Shown: in pieces, positions 19,980-30,839 of the stretch
Numbering within the stretch: the stretch's first letter is position 1
Layout of the letters: every line of letters begins with the position of its first letter
NCBI GenBank assembly: GCA_963969495.1
Contig: OZ018321.1
Span: forward strand, 128,022,937-128,086,936
Direction of reading: 5' to 3'
Origin: Ceratothoa steindachneri
Taxonomy: Eukaryota > Arthropoda > Malacostraca > Isopoda > Cymothoidae
DNA length: 64,000 bases
Translations under genes and position numbers: made by a program
Notes under the pieces: generated by a model
Told to the model about the DNA's origin: nothing
The model's input: the letters and a program-made list of their open reading frames with translations, nothing else
Databases searched by the model: none

Positions 19980-19984
<5 letters not shown>
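19540..19984 (+). mobile_element. Penelope-like 5' end, right arm of an inverted pair
   Basis: Leader, hammerhead-like core (CTGA at 19735, stem GATAC/GTATC, GAAAC at 19756-19760), then an open start NLRELITAGLNQDLRANIRQ, IERYLKKITNTKSAIAFK and QTYYDENIYLL, after which a (TA)n tract begins at 19985. The N-terminal peptide is shared with 15940-16310 and 18838-18960. The upstream 19247-19539 region shows no similarity to either arm. Confidence 0.7.

Positions 19985-20060
<76 letters not shown>
19985..20060. repeat. (TA)n microsatellite; target of the Gypsy element
   Basis: Pure TA repeat truncating the Penelope-like fragment on its left. Its last five bases, ATATA (20056-20060), match the five bases after the other Gypsy LTR (25696-25700), as expected for a target duplication. 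Confidence 0.97.
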
Positions 20061-20064
<4 letters not shown>

Positions 20065-21528
20065 GTAGAATGGACTCTCGACGATATACCATATATAACT
20101 ATTCGTTGAGGGAACTTATTTAATTATCTTTAGAGTGCGTGGATGTCTGGGTTGACCGATATTATGTATCTTCGATATGCTCAAGAAGTGGAACTGAGCT
20201 CAAGGATAATAATATGGCTATCATTAATAAAATAGAGTTTTATTAATAAAAAATATCAACGATACACAAAACGGAAAATATTGACATAAACAGAGAATGG
20301 AAAGGGTCGTGGGGAATCTAGATAATCTGAGGATTAAGAGAGATTTTAAAAAGGTAAAACAAATATAAAGTTAAAGGGATGGGAGGGTTTGCTAAACCAT
20401 TTAAAGCACAGGATAGGGTTGACAAAAGGGTTAAATACTCAAGGGTAAGGTTTAGCTTACGTAAATACACTTGTTGTGCAGAGGAAGGCGACGTGAAGGA
20501 ATTTTCGGTCCGCTGGCGAGTTCCAGCCGAAGAGGGGGAATTAAATGATCCTGACGTCGCGTCTTGGGAATGAGAACCGTTTCTTGACGAACGGGCTTGA
20601 AGAACAATGGCTGTTATACGTTGTTCTCTTCTGAACAACAAGGGGGGGTGAGAACCGTCTCTTGTCTACGGGCTCTAGAACAATGGCTGTTCTAATGTTG
20701 TTCTTTTCTGAACAACAAGGGGAAAGGGTGAGAACCGTTTCTTGGTGAATGGGCTGGAAGAACAATGGTTGTTCTACGTTGTTCTCTTCTGAATAACAGG
20801 GAGGGGGGTGAGAACCGTTTCTTGTCAACGGGCTTTAAGGAACAATGGCTGTTCTAATGTTGTTCTCTTCTGAACAACAAGGGGGAAGGGTGAAAACCGT
20901 TTCCTAGCGAACAGGCTGGAAGAACAATGGTTGTTCTACGTTGTTCTCTTCTGAACAACAGGGGGGTGGGTGAGAACCGTTTCACGTCAACGGGCTCAAA
21001 AGAACAATGGCTGTTCTAACGTTGTTCTCTTTCTGAACAACAGGGGAAGCCTAGTGGACTTGGCGTCACGAAGGCTCGAACCATGGCACTCAAGGGATAT
21101 TGTCCTTCTTCTGGACAAGTGATGGTGGATCTCGAGGTCGAGGGCCCTTTGGTGCATAAGGTGAGACTGGACCGTAGTGATGTCTCGCGAAGAAAATCTG
21201 GATCTCTAATCTCATCTTAGTGGTAAAGTTTCCAAATAAATAGTCGGGACATCTCCTTGGCGTAGGGGACAATGGAGTGGGGGCTTCGAGGGAATGCACA
21301 GCCGAGCCTGAGAACAATACCTTATCTGCCCATAAGCCTAACTCAATCTGGCGAGGTCGGAGCTAAGGGTTAAACGGGGGAAGATAAACCTCCTTGTTTA
21401 AACATTGACTCAGGTGGCGGCGATAAGGCGCCCGGCTTCAAAGCGAAGATGCACGTGGGTAGCATCGTGGTTTTAAATAACATGAGATAGTGGTTGAAAT
21501 TAACGCGGCCTCAACCCGTTCTATCACA
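20061..21528 (-). repeat. 3' LTR of the Gmr1-like element
   Basis: On the minus strand starts TGTGATAGAACGGG after the polypurine tract and ends CATTCTACGACA at the (TA)n. Contains six minisatellite units (about 20560-21055), an AATAAA signal (minus strand, near 20230-20260) and the 8-bp terminal-region stem. The frames 20541-20828, 20318-20641 and 21090-21317 are translated LTR, not genes. Confidence 0.93.
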
Positions 21529-21538
21529 CCCCTCCATT
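21529..21538 (-). other. Polypurine tract before the 3' LTR
   Basis: Minus strand AATGGAGGGG immediately precedes the LTR TGTGATAG. This is where plus-strand DNA synthesis is primed in LTR retrotransposons. Confidence 0.8.
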
Positions 21539-21944
21539 CCGGGGAGAGTTGTCACTTCAAAAAAAAGAGAGAAGGGACAACGATAGAGCTCCGTTTTGGG
21601 GAACTCATTTTCTTGTACCAACCGTACCTTCATGCACCTAACTAGTATTACCTCAATACATATGATTATTTTGATCTTTTGATTATAGGGGAAAATAACC
21701 TTTAATACAAACTTAATAAAAAAAAGGGGCATGGAACAATGAAATGATATAAAATTAGTACATATGGGACAAAATAATTTATACGTAATTTAATGGGTAC
21801 AAATATATATACATACAAAAAAATAGACATTGAGCGTTACAAAATTCAGACATATACATTAACTAATTATATTACAAGAGAATTTAATTTATGTCGTACA
21901 AGACGGTATATACATACATGGAGATCCTAATCCTACGAATACAA
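21539..21944 (-). other. 3' untranslated region of the Gmr1-like element
   Basis: AT-rich, between the RNase H stop and the polypurine tract; the short frame 21511-21732 has no recognised motif. Confidence 0.6.
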
Positions 21945-22500
21945 TTACTCTACGCTATTCGGTAACGCATTCGTACTGAGTGCGTCAGCGACCTGGTTAT
22001 CGGAACCTTTTATATAATTTATTTTAAATTGATACTCTTGCAAGAGTAAACTCCAGCGCATGATTCGGCCGTTGGAGTGTCGCACATTCCTAATATAGGC
22101 TAACGGACGGTGGTCGGTTCCTATCTGAAATTCTTTTCCTATCAAGTACATTTTGAATTTGTCTATAACCCAGATAATTGATAGAGCTCTTTTCTCTATA
22201 GTGGCATATCTGTTTTCGCGTGGTAATAATTGGCGACTAGCATATGCAACTGGATGACTCGTCCTGTCATCCTCGTATTGAAGGAGTACACCTCCAATGC
22301 CCTCGTTGCTCGCGTCGGTCTTAATCCCAAAGGATTTTTCCGGGTTAGGCAACTTCAAAATGGGGAAAGACATGAGCTTACTCTTGAGCTGATTAAAATG
22401 GGAAACAGCGACATCATTCCAACGTAGACGATCGGGAGAATTCTTTTTTAAAAGGGAGCTGAGGGGCGCCGAAATTGCAGCGAAATTCGGAACAAATCAC
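21945..22500 (-). pseudogene. Gmr1-like RNase H and RT connection
   Basis: Minus strand: FVPNFAAISAPLSSLLKKNS, then LPNPEKSFGIKTDASNEGIG (Asp 1), YASRQLLPRENRYATIEKRA (Glu), FQIGTDHRPLAYIRN (Asp 3), INYIKGSDNQVADALST (Asp 4), ending at TAG near 21945. All four RNase H catalytic positions are present. An in-frame TGA follows SASYYR near 22497, probably from a CGA Arg codon. It degrades the RNA template after first-strand synthesis. The end of pol is here, with no integrase downstream before the LTR. Confidence 0.92.
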
Positions 22501-23330
22501 CGATAGTAAGAAGCTGATCCTAGGAACGATCTTAATTGCTTCTTTGTAATCGGGAGGGGCATGTGGGCGATTGCCTTAATCTTGTCCTCTTGGGGACCTA
22601 ACTGCCTTTGTCCTATTTTGAAACCCAAATATTTAATGGTTTCGTGGGCAAAATGGCATTTGCTGGGGCCAATGGTGAGGCTATTTTCGCGCAATCGCTC
22701 GAAGAAAGCTGATAGGGTGGTTAAATGGTCACTCCATTCGCCAGTAGCGACGTAGACATTATCGAAGTAAAAGGATACATTCGGAAGTCCATCCAACAAC
22801 CTTCTCATGAGACGGTTGTAGTTGCTACAAGCAGTGACGAGGCCAAAAGGAAGGCGCTTGAATTGCAAAGGCGGTATATGTTTTCACCTCGGGCCAGAGG
22901 GGGATTTGATAATAAGCCTTACAAAAATCGAGTTCCGAGATGAACTTAGCGTTTTCGAAAAGGTGGAGGTTTTGGTCTACCAACGGGAGGGGCTCGGCGT
23001 CGAACACAGTTACTGAATTTAACTTCCGGAAGTCGATGCACATCCGATAAGAGCCATCAGGTTTCTTGACCATGACGATTGGGGAACAATAACTAGAGGT
23101 GGAAGGTTCAATTATGTCTAAACTAATTAAATTATCAACTTCGGCGTTAAAGGCTTGGCGTAAAAGAATCGCCATGGGATAGGGTTTTGAACGGACGGGT
23201 TCTAAGGTTGTTAATTTGATATCATGCTTGAAACTAGTAGCGCATCCAGGCTTCTCTGAAATAACGTCGTCGAACTGACATAATAGTTCTTGTAGCTGAC
23301 TCTTTTGATGTGGTGTCAGCTGCGCGTCGA
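22497..23330 (-). pseudogene. Gmr1-like reverse transcriptase
   Basis: First part, in the frame of 22825-23781: EVDNLISLDIIEPSTSSYCS, PIVMVKKPDGSYRMCIDFRK (RT motifs 1-2), FISELDFCKAYYQIPL (first catalytic Asp in ELDF). Near 22862 the frame shifts, where TAFAIQ joins FKRLPFG with several residues missing. The second part (22868-22497) reads FKRLPFGLVTACSNYNRLM, then SFYFDNVYVATGEWSDHL, HFAHETIKYLGFKI and LGPQEDKIKAI. The active-site box is YFDN at 22758-22769; the family normally has YxDD, so the second catalytic Asp is lost. The short deletion and the active-site change both make it non-functional. Confidence 0.93.
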
Positions 23331-23459
23331 TATCCAGGTCAGAGGGTTCAAAAGGCTCGCGTGGTAGGGAAGGAAGAGGGTAATCGACATCAGGTTGGAT
23401 GCACACTGTCTGGATTACATTAAGGGACTCCGCGGGGTAATCCTCTTCAAGCGCCGATG

Positions 23460-24246
23460 TTTCGTCCAGTGCTACGAAAGTATCTCCATGGGCGCGTCGG
23501 TGGTACTTTTTCAATAAGTTGACGTGATAGAGCTTATCGCCTGCTGGGGTACCAATGAGGTAATCTACCAGTCCTCGTACCTCGCGGACCGAGTACGGAC
23601 CTTTCCATTGGCTCAGTAATTTATTACTGGCTGTGGGAAGGAGCAGGAGTACTTCATCACTGGGCTTAAATTTACGATCTTCGGACCTGACATCAAAATA
23701 GGTTTTGTATTTCTCCAAATTGAAATCGGCATTTTCATAGGCGATGTTTGCGCATTTCTCGAGCCTCTGGCGTAGGTCCAAGACATAGGCGTAAGATGAC
23801 TGGAGTTCTTAATCCAGTTGGGGCTTGATTATAACTCTTTTAAAATACTGAGTGGCCCGCGTACATTACGTCAATAAAGGAGCTCGAACGGGGCGAAGCC
23901 TAATGTACGGTGGGGAATTTCCCGATAGGCGAATAGGGCGACCGGGAGATATCGGTGCCATTCGCGGGGCTGCTCGGCACAGATCTTCTTAATAATGGAT
24001 TTTAAATTTCCATTTAATTTCTCGCACATCCCGTTTGTCTGTGGCCGGAAGGGGGTGGTAAAAAGGGGCTTTACCATGAGCAGCTTCCCTACGTACTCCA
24101 TCAACTCAGAGGTGAATTGTCGGCCTCTATCGGAGAGTATTTCCTTGGGGACGCCTACCCTTGAAAAGATGGAAATGAGGGCCTCGGCGCAAGAAATACT
24201 GTCGATTCGGCGAAGGGGGACAGCCTCGGGAAAACGGGTAGCAAAG
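23460..24246 (-). pseudogene. Gmr1-like integrase, N-terminally deleted
   Basis: From the LTR junction: DFATRFPEAVPLRRIDSIS, GVPKEILSDRGRQFTSELM, KPLFTTPFRPQTNGMCEKLN, YLPVALFAYREIPHRTLGFA, PFELLY. The Asp of SDRGRQF and the Glu of GMCEKLN are 36 residues apart (DX35E), as in retroviral-type integrases; the first catalytic Asp and the zinc-binding N-terminus are deleted. After stops near 23830-23870, the C-terminal domain (SDEVLLLLPTASNKLLSQW, YSVREVRGLVDYLIGTPAGD, LYHVNLLKKYHRR) continues in the 22825-23781 frame and leads straight into RT. It would insert element DNA into the genome. Confidence 0.94.
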
Positions 24247-25692
24247 TCTCGACGATATACCATATATAACTATTCGTTGAGGGAACTTATTTAATTATCT
24301 TTAGAGTGCGTGGATGTCTGGGTTGACCGATATTATGTATCTTCGATATGCTCAAGAAGTGGAACTGAGCTCAAGGATAATAATATGGCTATCATTAATA
24401 AAATAGAGTTTTATTAATAAAAAATATCAACGATACACAAAACGGAAAATATTGACATAAACAGAGAATGGAAAGGGTCGTGGGGAATCTAGATATTCTG
24501 AGGATTAAGAGAGATTTTAAAAAGGTAAAACAAATATAAAGTTAAAGGGATGGGAGGGTTCGCTAAACCATTTAAAGCACAGGATAGGGTTGACAAAAGG
24601 GTTAAATACTCAAAGGTAACGTTCAGCTTACGTAAATACACTTGTTGTGCAGAGGAAGGCGACGTGAAGGAAATTTCGGTCCGCTGGCGAGTTCCAGTCG
24701 AAGAGGGGGAATTAAATGATCCTGACGTGGCGTCTTGGGAATGAGAACCGTTTCTTGACGAACGGGCTTGAAGAACAGTGGCTGTTCTACGTTGTTCTCT
24801 TTTGAACAACAAGGGGGATGAGAACCGTCTCTTGTCTACGGGCTCGGGAACAATGGCTGTTCTAATGTTGTTCTCTTCCGAACAACAAGGGGGGAGGGTG
24901 AGAACCGTTTCTTGGTGAATGGGCTGGAAGAACAATGGTTGTTCTACGTTGTTCTTTTCTGAACAACAGGGGGGGGGGAGAACCGTTTCTTGTCAACGGG
25001 CTCAAAAGAACAATGGCTGTTCTAATGTTGTTTTCTTCTGAACAACAAGGAGGAAGGGTGAGAACCGTTTCTTAGCGAACGGGCTGGAAGAACAATGGTT
25101 GTTCTACGTTGTTCTCTTCTGAACAACAGGGGGTTGGTTGAAAAACGTTTATTGTCAACGGGCTTGAAAGAACAATGGCTGTTTTAACGTTGTTCTTTTT
25201 CTGAACAACAGGGGAAGCCTAGTGGACTTGGCGTCACGAAGGCTCGAACCTTGGCACTCAAGGGATATTGTCCTTCTTCTGGACAAGTGATGGTGGATCT
25301 CGAGGTCGAGGGACCTTTGGTGCATAAGGTGAGACTGGACCGTAGTGATGTCCCGCGAAGAAAATCTGGATCTCTAATCTCATCTTAGTGGTAAAGTTTC
25401 CAAATAAATAGACGGGACATCCCCTTGGCGTAGGGGACAATAGAGTGGGGGCTTCGAGGGAATGCACAGCCGAGCGAGAGAACAATACCTTATCTGCCCA
25501 TAAGCCTAACTCAATCTGGCGAGGTCGGAGCTAAGGGTTAAACGGGGGAAGATAAACCTCCTTGTTTAAACATTGACTCAGGTGGCGGCGATAAGGCGCC
25601 TGGCTTCAAAGCGAAGATGCACTTGGGTAGCATCGTGGTTTTAAATAACATGTGATAGTGGTTGAAATTAAGCGTCCTCAACCCATTCTATC

Positions 25693-25695
<3 letters not shown>
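24247..25695 (-). repeat. 5' LTR of the Gmr1-like element, 3' end trimmed
   Basis: Matches 20061-21528 along nearly all its length but lacks the last 15 bp of the LTR; integrase codons start directly at the break (TCTCGACG meets GAC-TTT on the minus strand). Contains six minisatellite units at about 24745-25210. The frames 24489-24935 and 25258-25485 are translated LTR. Confidence 0.92.
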
Positions 25696-26670
<975 letters not shown>

Positions 26671-26689
26671 ATATAAAGTTAGAATCACA

Positions 26690-26921
26690 CCCTCCGAGGC
26701 CTACTTAAAGTGGCACGCACTGGAAGGCACATTATTGTCATTCACACAACTCTCTCGTTCGCTCCACGCTAAGTTTCAGCCTTCACAACAACCTCCAGGA
26801 AGCTCTCCATCCACATGAGTTGCAATCACCTTGACCTGCGTCATCAAGAGGAATCCTACCTGTAGATCTTCTCAATAAATATTAATTGTCAGCGTGTTTT
26901 GATTATCAACCGTTCCATTGA
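26690..26921 (+). repeat. Direct repeat, left copy (possible decayed LTR)
   Basis: Starts near CCGAGGCCTACTT and contains TGGCACGCACTGG, CTCCACGCTAAG, CAACCTCCAGGAAG, CTCTCCATCCAC, AATAAA, and GCGTGTTTTGATTATCAACC. The same series, with a gap of about 50 bp, recurs at 29105-29266. TATATAAAGTTAG at 26672 lies just before it and a related TATAAAGTTAG at 28982, so a promoter-like box may belong to the repeat. Confidence 0.6.
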
Positions 26922-27145
26922 AGACCGCATGAACAAGCTAAACTCTTTCAACTTGCATCGGTAACCGCCTTGCTCAACAGAATTCTCCACGCACGTCTAC
27001 CTCGAAAACTGCAATTGTTTCAGCGATTTAAGTGCCTCATTATTTGCTCGTTAGGCCGTAACACTGGCTTCGTCTCTGCGAATTGGCATCGGAGGCATAG
27101 AATGTCTCGTCCACTAAGAGCTAACTACTTCTGGCATTTGCCCAC

Positions 27146-27681
27146 CTACTAGTAGATCTCATTGAAACAGCATACTGGTTATTCGAGTGGCCAGCCTACG
27201 AGAGCCTAGGATGCTCTCAAAACCATCTTCCTTACTAACCATGAGCCCTCGGATCAGAAGCGATAGCAGAACCTCACCATACACATCACCATAGTGGGGC
27301 AGAGGCCCATAACTCAACTTCGGTAGATTGCTTCAAGAAGCCGCGTGTGTCGCCTTTTCACATCTACTAGCAGAACTCATGGAATCACCGGGCTTGTTAT
27401 TCGAGCTGCCAGCCTACGAGGCTCTCAAGGTAATTTTCCTTAGTGACCATGAGCCTACTAATCAGAAACGATGGCAGAACCTCACCTTGAACATCACCCT
27501 AGTGGGACAGAAGTCGATAACTATACTTCTGCAGCTCCATGACGTACCGTGTACCGTTTTCATTGCGGCACAGCTAAGACAAGCCTTCCTCGGTCGCTTC
27601 CCTATTCATGTGACACATATCCTGCCGGCGCCCGGGAAAGCTCAACCCCTCAATAACTTTGAAGTGAAAATCAGGTCTTAG
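27146..27681 (+). pseudogene. Unrecognised repeated coding-like region between the direct repeats
   Basis: The 27328-27681 frame (117 codons) reads LLAELMESPGLLFELPAYEA, LKVIFLSDHEPTNQKRW, NITLVGQKSITILLQLHD, LRQAFLGRFPIHVTHILPAP. About 172 bp of it (27363-27535) is duplicated upstream at 27146-27318 in more decayed form, 217 bp apart. Regular hydrophobic pattern and position between direct repeats suggest a gag-like element protein, but I do not recognise the family. Not treated as a host gene. Confidence 0.35.
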
Positions 27682-27689
27682 TTCGGGAT

Positions 27690-29100
27690 GCATTAGATGC
27701 GTAGGAGCTAGTCGCCGCTGCCACCTACAATGGGTCAACCTACTGAGGTTCGCCTAGCTCTCCCACCACCCAGGAATACACATCGCTAGAAGACAAGACA
27801 GAAAAATTCATTTAAGTGGTCCATAAATCTGGCCAAACAGCTGCGGGTAAGAGGTTGTTTCACTCACGCTCTTGGTTTTCAGTTAGTTCTGGCTCTTTTA
27901 CAACGAGAGATCCGGGAAGTTAGTCAGCCAGCTGCTGCCTGTCACCCTGTGGCTTCCATGCACAAGGAAGCCAGTGACTATGATCTGCTTCCTTCAAGAG
28001 CCACCTTATGTCCCTCATCCATCATCTCTATCGGAAGCTACCAAGAGCTGCTTGCTGCTCTCAAACTCTTCAGTAGCTACCAGTCTCACCACTTCATCTC
28101 ATCTGGACACTTCAAGGTAATTTTCACACCTTAACTTCACCATTCATCAGTAGGCGGATACACGAGAAATGACATCCATATTTCAAAATGAAATACAGAA
28201 CTTAAACTCACATCACTCAGTTGTAATTGCCCTCTCCACATTCAATATTCTCTGCCTTCCGGCCGCCGCGCCACCAGCTTTATCTCAGAGACACCTTCCT
28301 CAGGGGGACTTTATCATCCTGTCTCCGCACTCACCGTGAGGCAATGCAGGTCTTGAACCCTGGCCTCTTTATCCGGGATCTTCGTTGGCAGCCTGTATAC
28401 CGTCTCCATACTTCCGGCTTAGCCTCAGGAAAGTTGTCGAGCCCAGATGGTCTCCGCGTTACAAACTATCTCAGATCAGCCTATCCCGGTCTAATGGAAA
28501 AAATTTCTTTTCATTTGTGTCTTTTCAGGACGGCCTCTTCTTGGCTGTTGTTAGTTGCTAACGTCAGTTACCCCGATCTTATGGCCTGGCTTCCTGTAAC
28601 ACTTCTCCTTTGTCCGAGCCATAAAACGGCATGCTTTCATGGACCGAGTGTTTGGAAGCGTTATTAAAGGAACTCCTTTCCCCCGCGCCACGCTGTTTAC
28701 TCTTACCACGCATGTTCAAGAACTTAACTTGCCAAGTTAAGTTACATACTCAGTGTGCCTCTGTTAATGCTGTTACCATTTGTGATCAGAAAGCACTTAA
28801 GATTTCTGTTAAACAACATTCCTAAATTACATTTACAGACCTTCCCACACGGCAGCCTACCACAACATTTATATCTTTCTCTTACTGGGTTGGCATCTTT
28901 AATGTATGGGAAAAATGACATATCACGTGGCAGCTGTTTATTCCCCGTCCTATTCGAAACTTGGTCTGGGAATATATATGTATAAAGTTAGGTATTGTAA
29001 CTTCCATTTAAGTGGAAATCCACCTACAATTCGTTTGGGTGTCCTGGTGCAGCCAGAGACCCTTGAAAACTCAATGATGGTGACACTTGGCAACCTCAAG
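27690..29100. other. Decayed interior of the direct-repeat unit
   Basis: Several plus-strand frames of 60-146 codons (27949-28134, 28227-28667, 28906-29124) lie in line but share no motif I recognise; they may be frame-broken parts of one element protein. Confidence 0.3.
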
Positions 29101-29104
29101 GCGT

Positions 29105-29266
29105 TCGAGGTCTACTTAATGTAGCACGCACGAGAAAGTCACGTAACTCTCTCACACGCTCCACGCCAAGTGTCAGGCCTCACAGCAACCTCTAAGAAAT
29201 GCTCCATCCACGTGAGCTGCAACCCCCCTGACCTGAGCGTGTTTGAATAACCAACCGCTTCAATGA
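29105..29266 (+). repeat. Direct repeat, right copy (possible decayed LTR)
   Basis: Contains CGAGGTCTACTTAATGTAGC, CTCCACGCCAAG, CAACCTCTAAGAAATG, CTCCATCCACGTGAG and GCGTGTTTGAATAACCAACC, parallel to 26690-26921. It ends where the minus-strand LINE at 29273 begins. Confidence 0.6.
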
Positions 29267-29279
29267 TGTCAATTTTACA

Positions 29280-30830
29280 TTAGGCTTTAGCTATCTTTTC
29301 TATTATTATTGCTATTGCCATAGTCGTGTCGCGTTTTTTTTCTGAATCCAAATTGATATTCGTTGTATCTTTCATTTTCTTCCAGTTGTTCCACTGTCAT
29401 TTTTTTCATTATTTTTACCAGCAATTTACCAAGGAAGTTAAGTAAAGAGATCGATCTGTTACTCGTTACTCTATTCGATGTTTACCAGATTTAGGATTAA
29501 ATATAATCTTTCTGTTTTAAATCTGGCTAGGAAGTATCTTAAATTTAAGTAGGCATTAAATAGCTTGGTTAAGCCAAAATTATACTTTTTTGTACTTTTG
29601 TCAGGCGTATCTTTCTTAGCCGTGATGGAAAAGGGGCTTTTAGCTAAAAAGAGTGCATTGTGCTCTCGATATCTTATTTGGTTATTATTGCACCAATCCA
29701 CATGTCTTATGCTCTCTCTCTTCTTCTACTATTTGTCCCGGGTTTATCCTTTGAGTGTTGATTCTAAGATACGTTCTTAACTGTTCTTTTGTGCGCTTGT
29801 CAAATTCAGTGTTGTCCTCCAGTGTTACTTTGAAGATTCATTAACCGTGTTCCTGGAGTTTTTGCTCATTTGTTTCCTTATACTAGATGGGCTCCCTATT
29901 CTCATCAGCGATCATGATGGTTTCTCTTTTTGGTCTCCTTTTTATTCTGTTTATTCTTTTCAAGCTTTCCTCGGACATTTTTCTTTGCCTACACTTCGAT
30001 GAGTATTAGTATTTCACTTTTAAGGTCTTTATAGTTTCCGCTAGATTTGGCGTTGTGTGCCATGGGGCCTAATTGGTTAATGTGTTCTTTTTTCTTGCCT
30101 TTCTTTTCATTTTTTTTTTGTCCATCTTGGGTGTATTGTGTCTTATATCATATCTAAGGGACGTTTTCCTTGTACGCTTCAGTTATTTTAGGGGTTATTA
30201 TTTCCAGTTTTTTGTTAATTTCGCTTTTGTGTCTTTTCAGAGCGGTAGGACTATATGTTCTAAAAGTTTCTTTGTAGTTTTCCCAATATGCGTCGCGTAT
30301 TTTTTCCTCCTTGGGATCGTAAGCTATATCGTGATTAGCGATTACTTGCACCATTATTCTGATATGTGCTTTCCAGGGTATGACTACGGGTTCCATGTGC
30401 AAATTGCATGATATATCAATGCTGCTAAGGATTATATCTGGTTTTGTTGATTATCTTCCTATAATATATAGGGAATGTAGGTCCGATTTTCTGGACTATA
30501 TTTTTCTTTATCAGCTTCTAAATGTTTTATCTGCATTTCTTAATTCCTTTTAAAACGTCTTTTTTTTTGTACTTTTTAGGTAATGGGACTGAAGTCTTTA
30601 TAAAAACTGACAGTTTTAAGTCTCTTGCTTCGTAACGCAGCCCTCTTGTTCAGTCTGCTTTGATTTCTTGTATTCTGGACTTTTCTCTGATTCTTCCTGC
30701 TGCTGATTCGGCTATTTACTTAACATTTTTCTCTTTTCCTGCTTATTTTTTTCCTCCTTTTTGCCTTTGTGTTTGAAGTAATACTGTTTTCTGATTCTCC
30801 AGTCATTTTACTGCTGTCTTTTATAGTGTA
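29280..30830 (-). pseudogene. LINE A-type endonuclease, linker and RT start, decayed
   Basis: The end of the endonuclease (PDIILSSIDISCNLHMEP) is near 30410-30450. The 30154-30402 frame carries the linker (VIANHDIAYDPKEEKIRDAY, INKKLEIITPKITEAY). A further segment 29701-29471 (LAKSPFSITAKKDTPDKSTK, LTKLFNAYLNLRYF) precedes the RT block SISLLNFLGKLLVKIM near 29400-29455 and QFGFRKK. The usual DxSKAFD block is not reached. The copy is cut at about 29273. Confidence 0.75.
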
Positions 30831-30839
30831 TTCTTCATT

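Larger units (their letters stand above)
20061..25695 (-). mobile_element. Gmr1-like Ty3/Gypsy retrotransposon, integrase before RT
   Basis: Two LTRs in the same (minus) orientation, 24247-25695 and 20061-21528, bracket pol. Order on the minus strand is integrase, RT, RNase H, then polypurine tract and 3' LTR. In ordinary Ty3/Gypsy elements integrase comes last; integrase upstream of RT in a Gypsy-type element is the hallmark of Gmr1-like elements. The order is not a rearrangement artefact, because one open frame (22825-23781) runs from the integrase C-terminal domain into RT. gag, protease, primer binding site and integrase N-terminus are deleted. It sits in (TA)n with ATATA on both sides. 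A solo LTR of the same family is at 659-2700. The LTRs differ at scattered positions, so it is not recent. Confidence 0.93.

Noticed and set aside
27328..27681. Possible host gene exon
   Set aside because: Its sequence is partly duplicated next to itself and it lies between direct repeats; no splice signals or family match could be supported.
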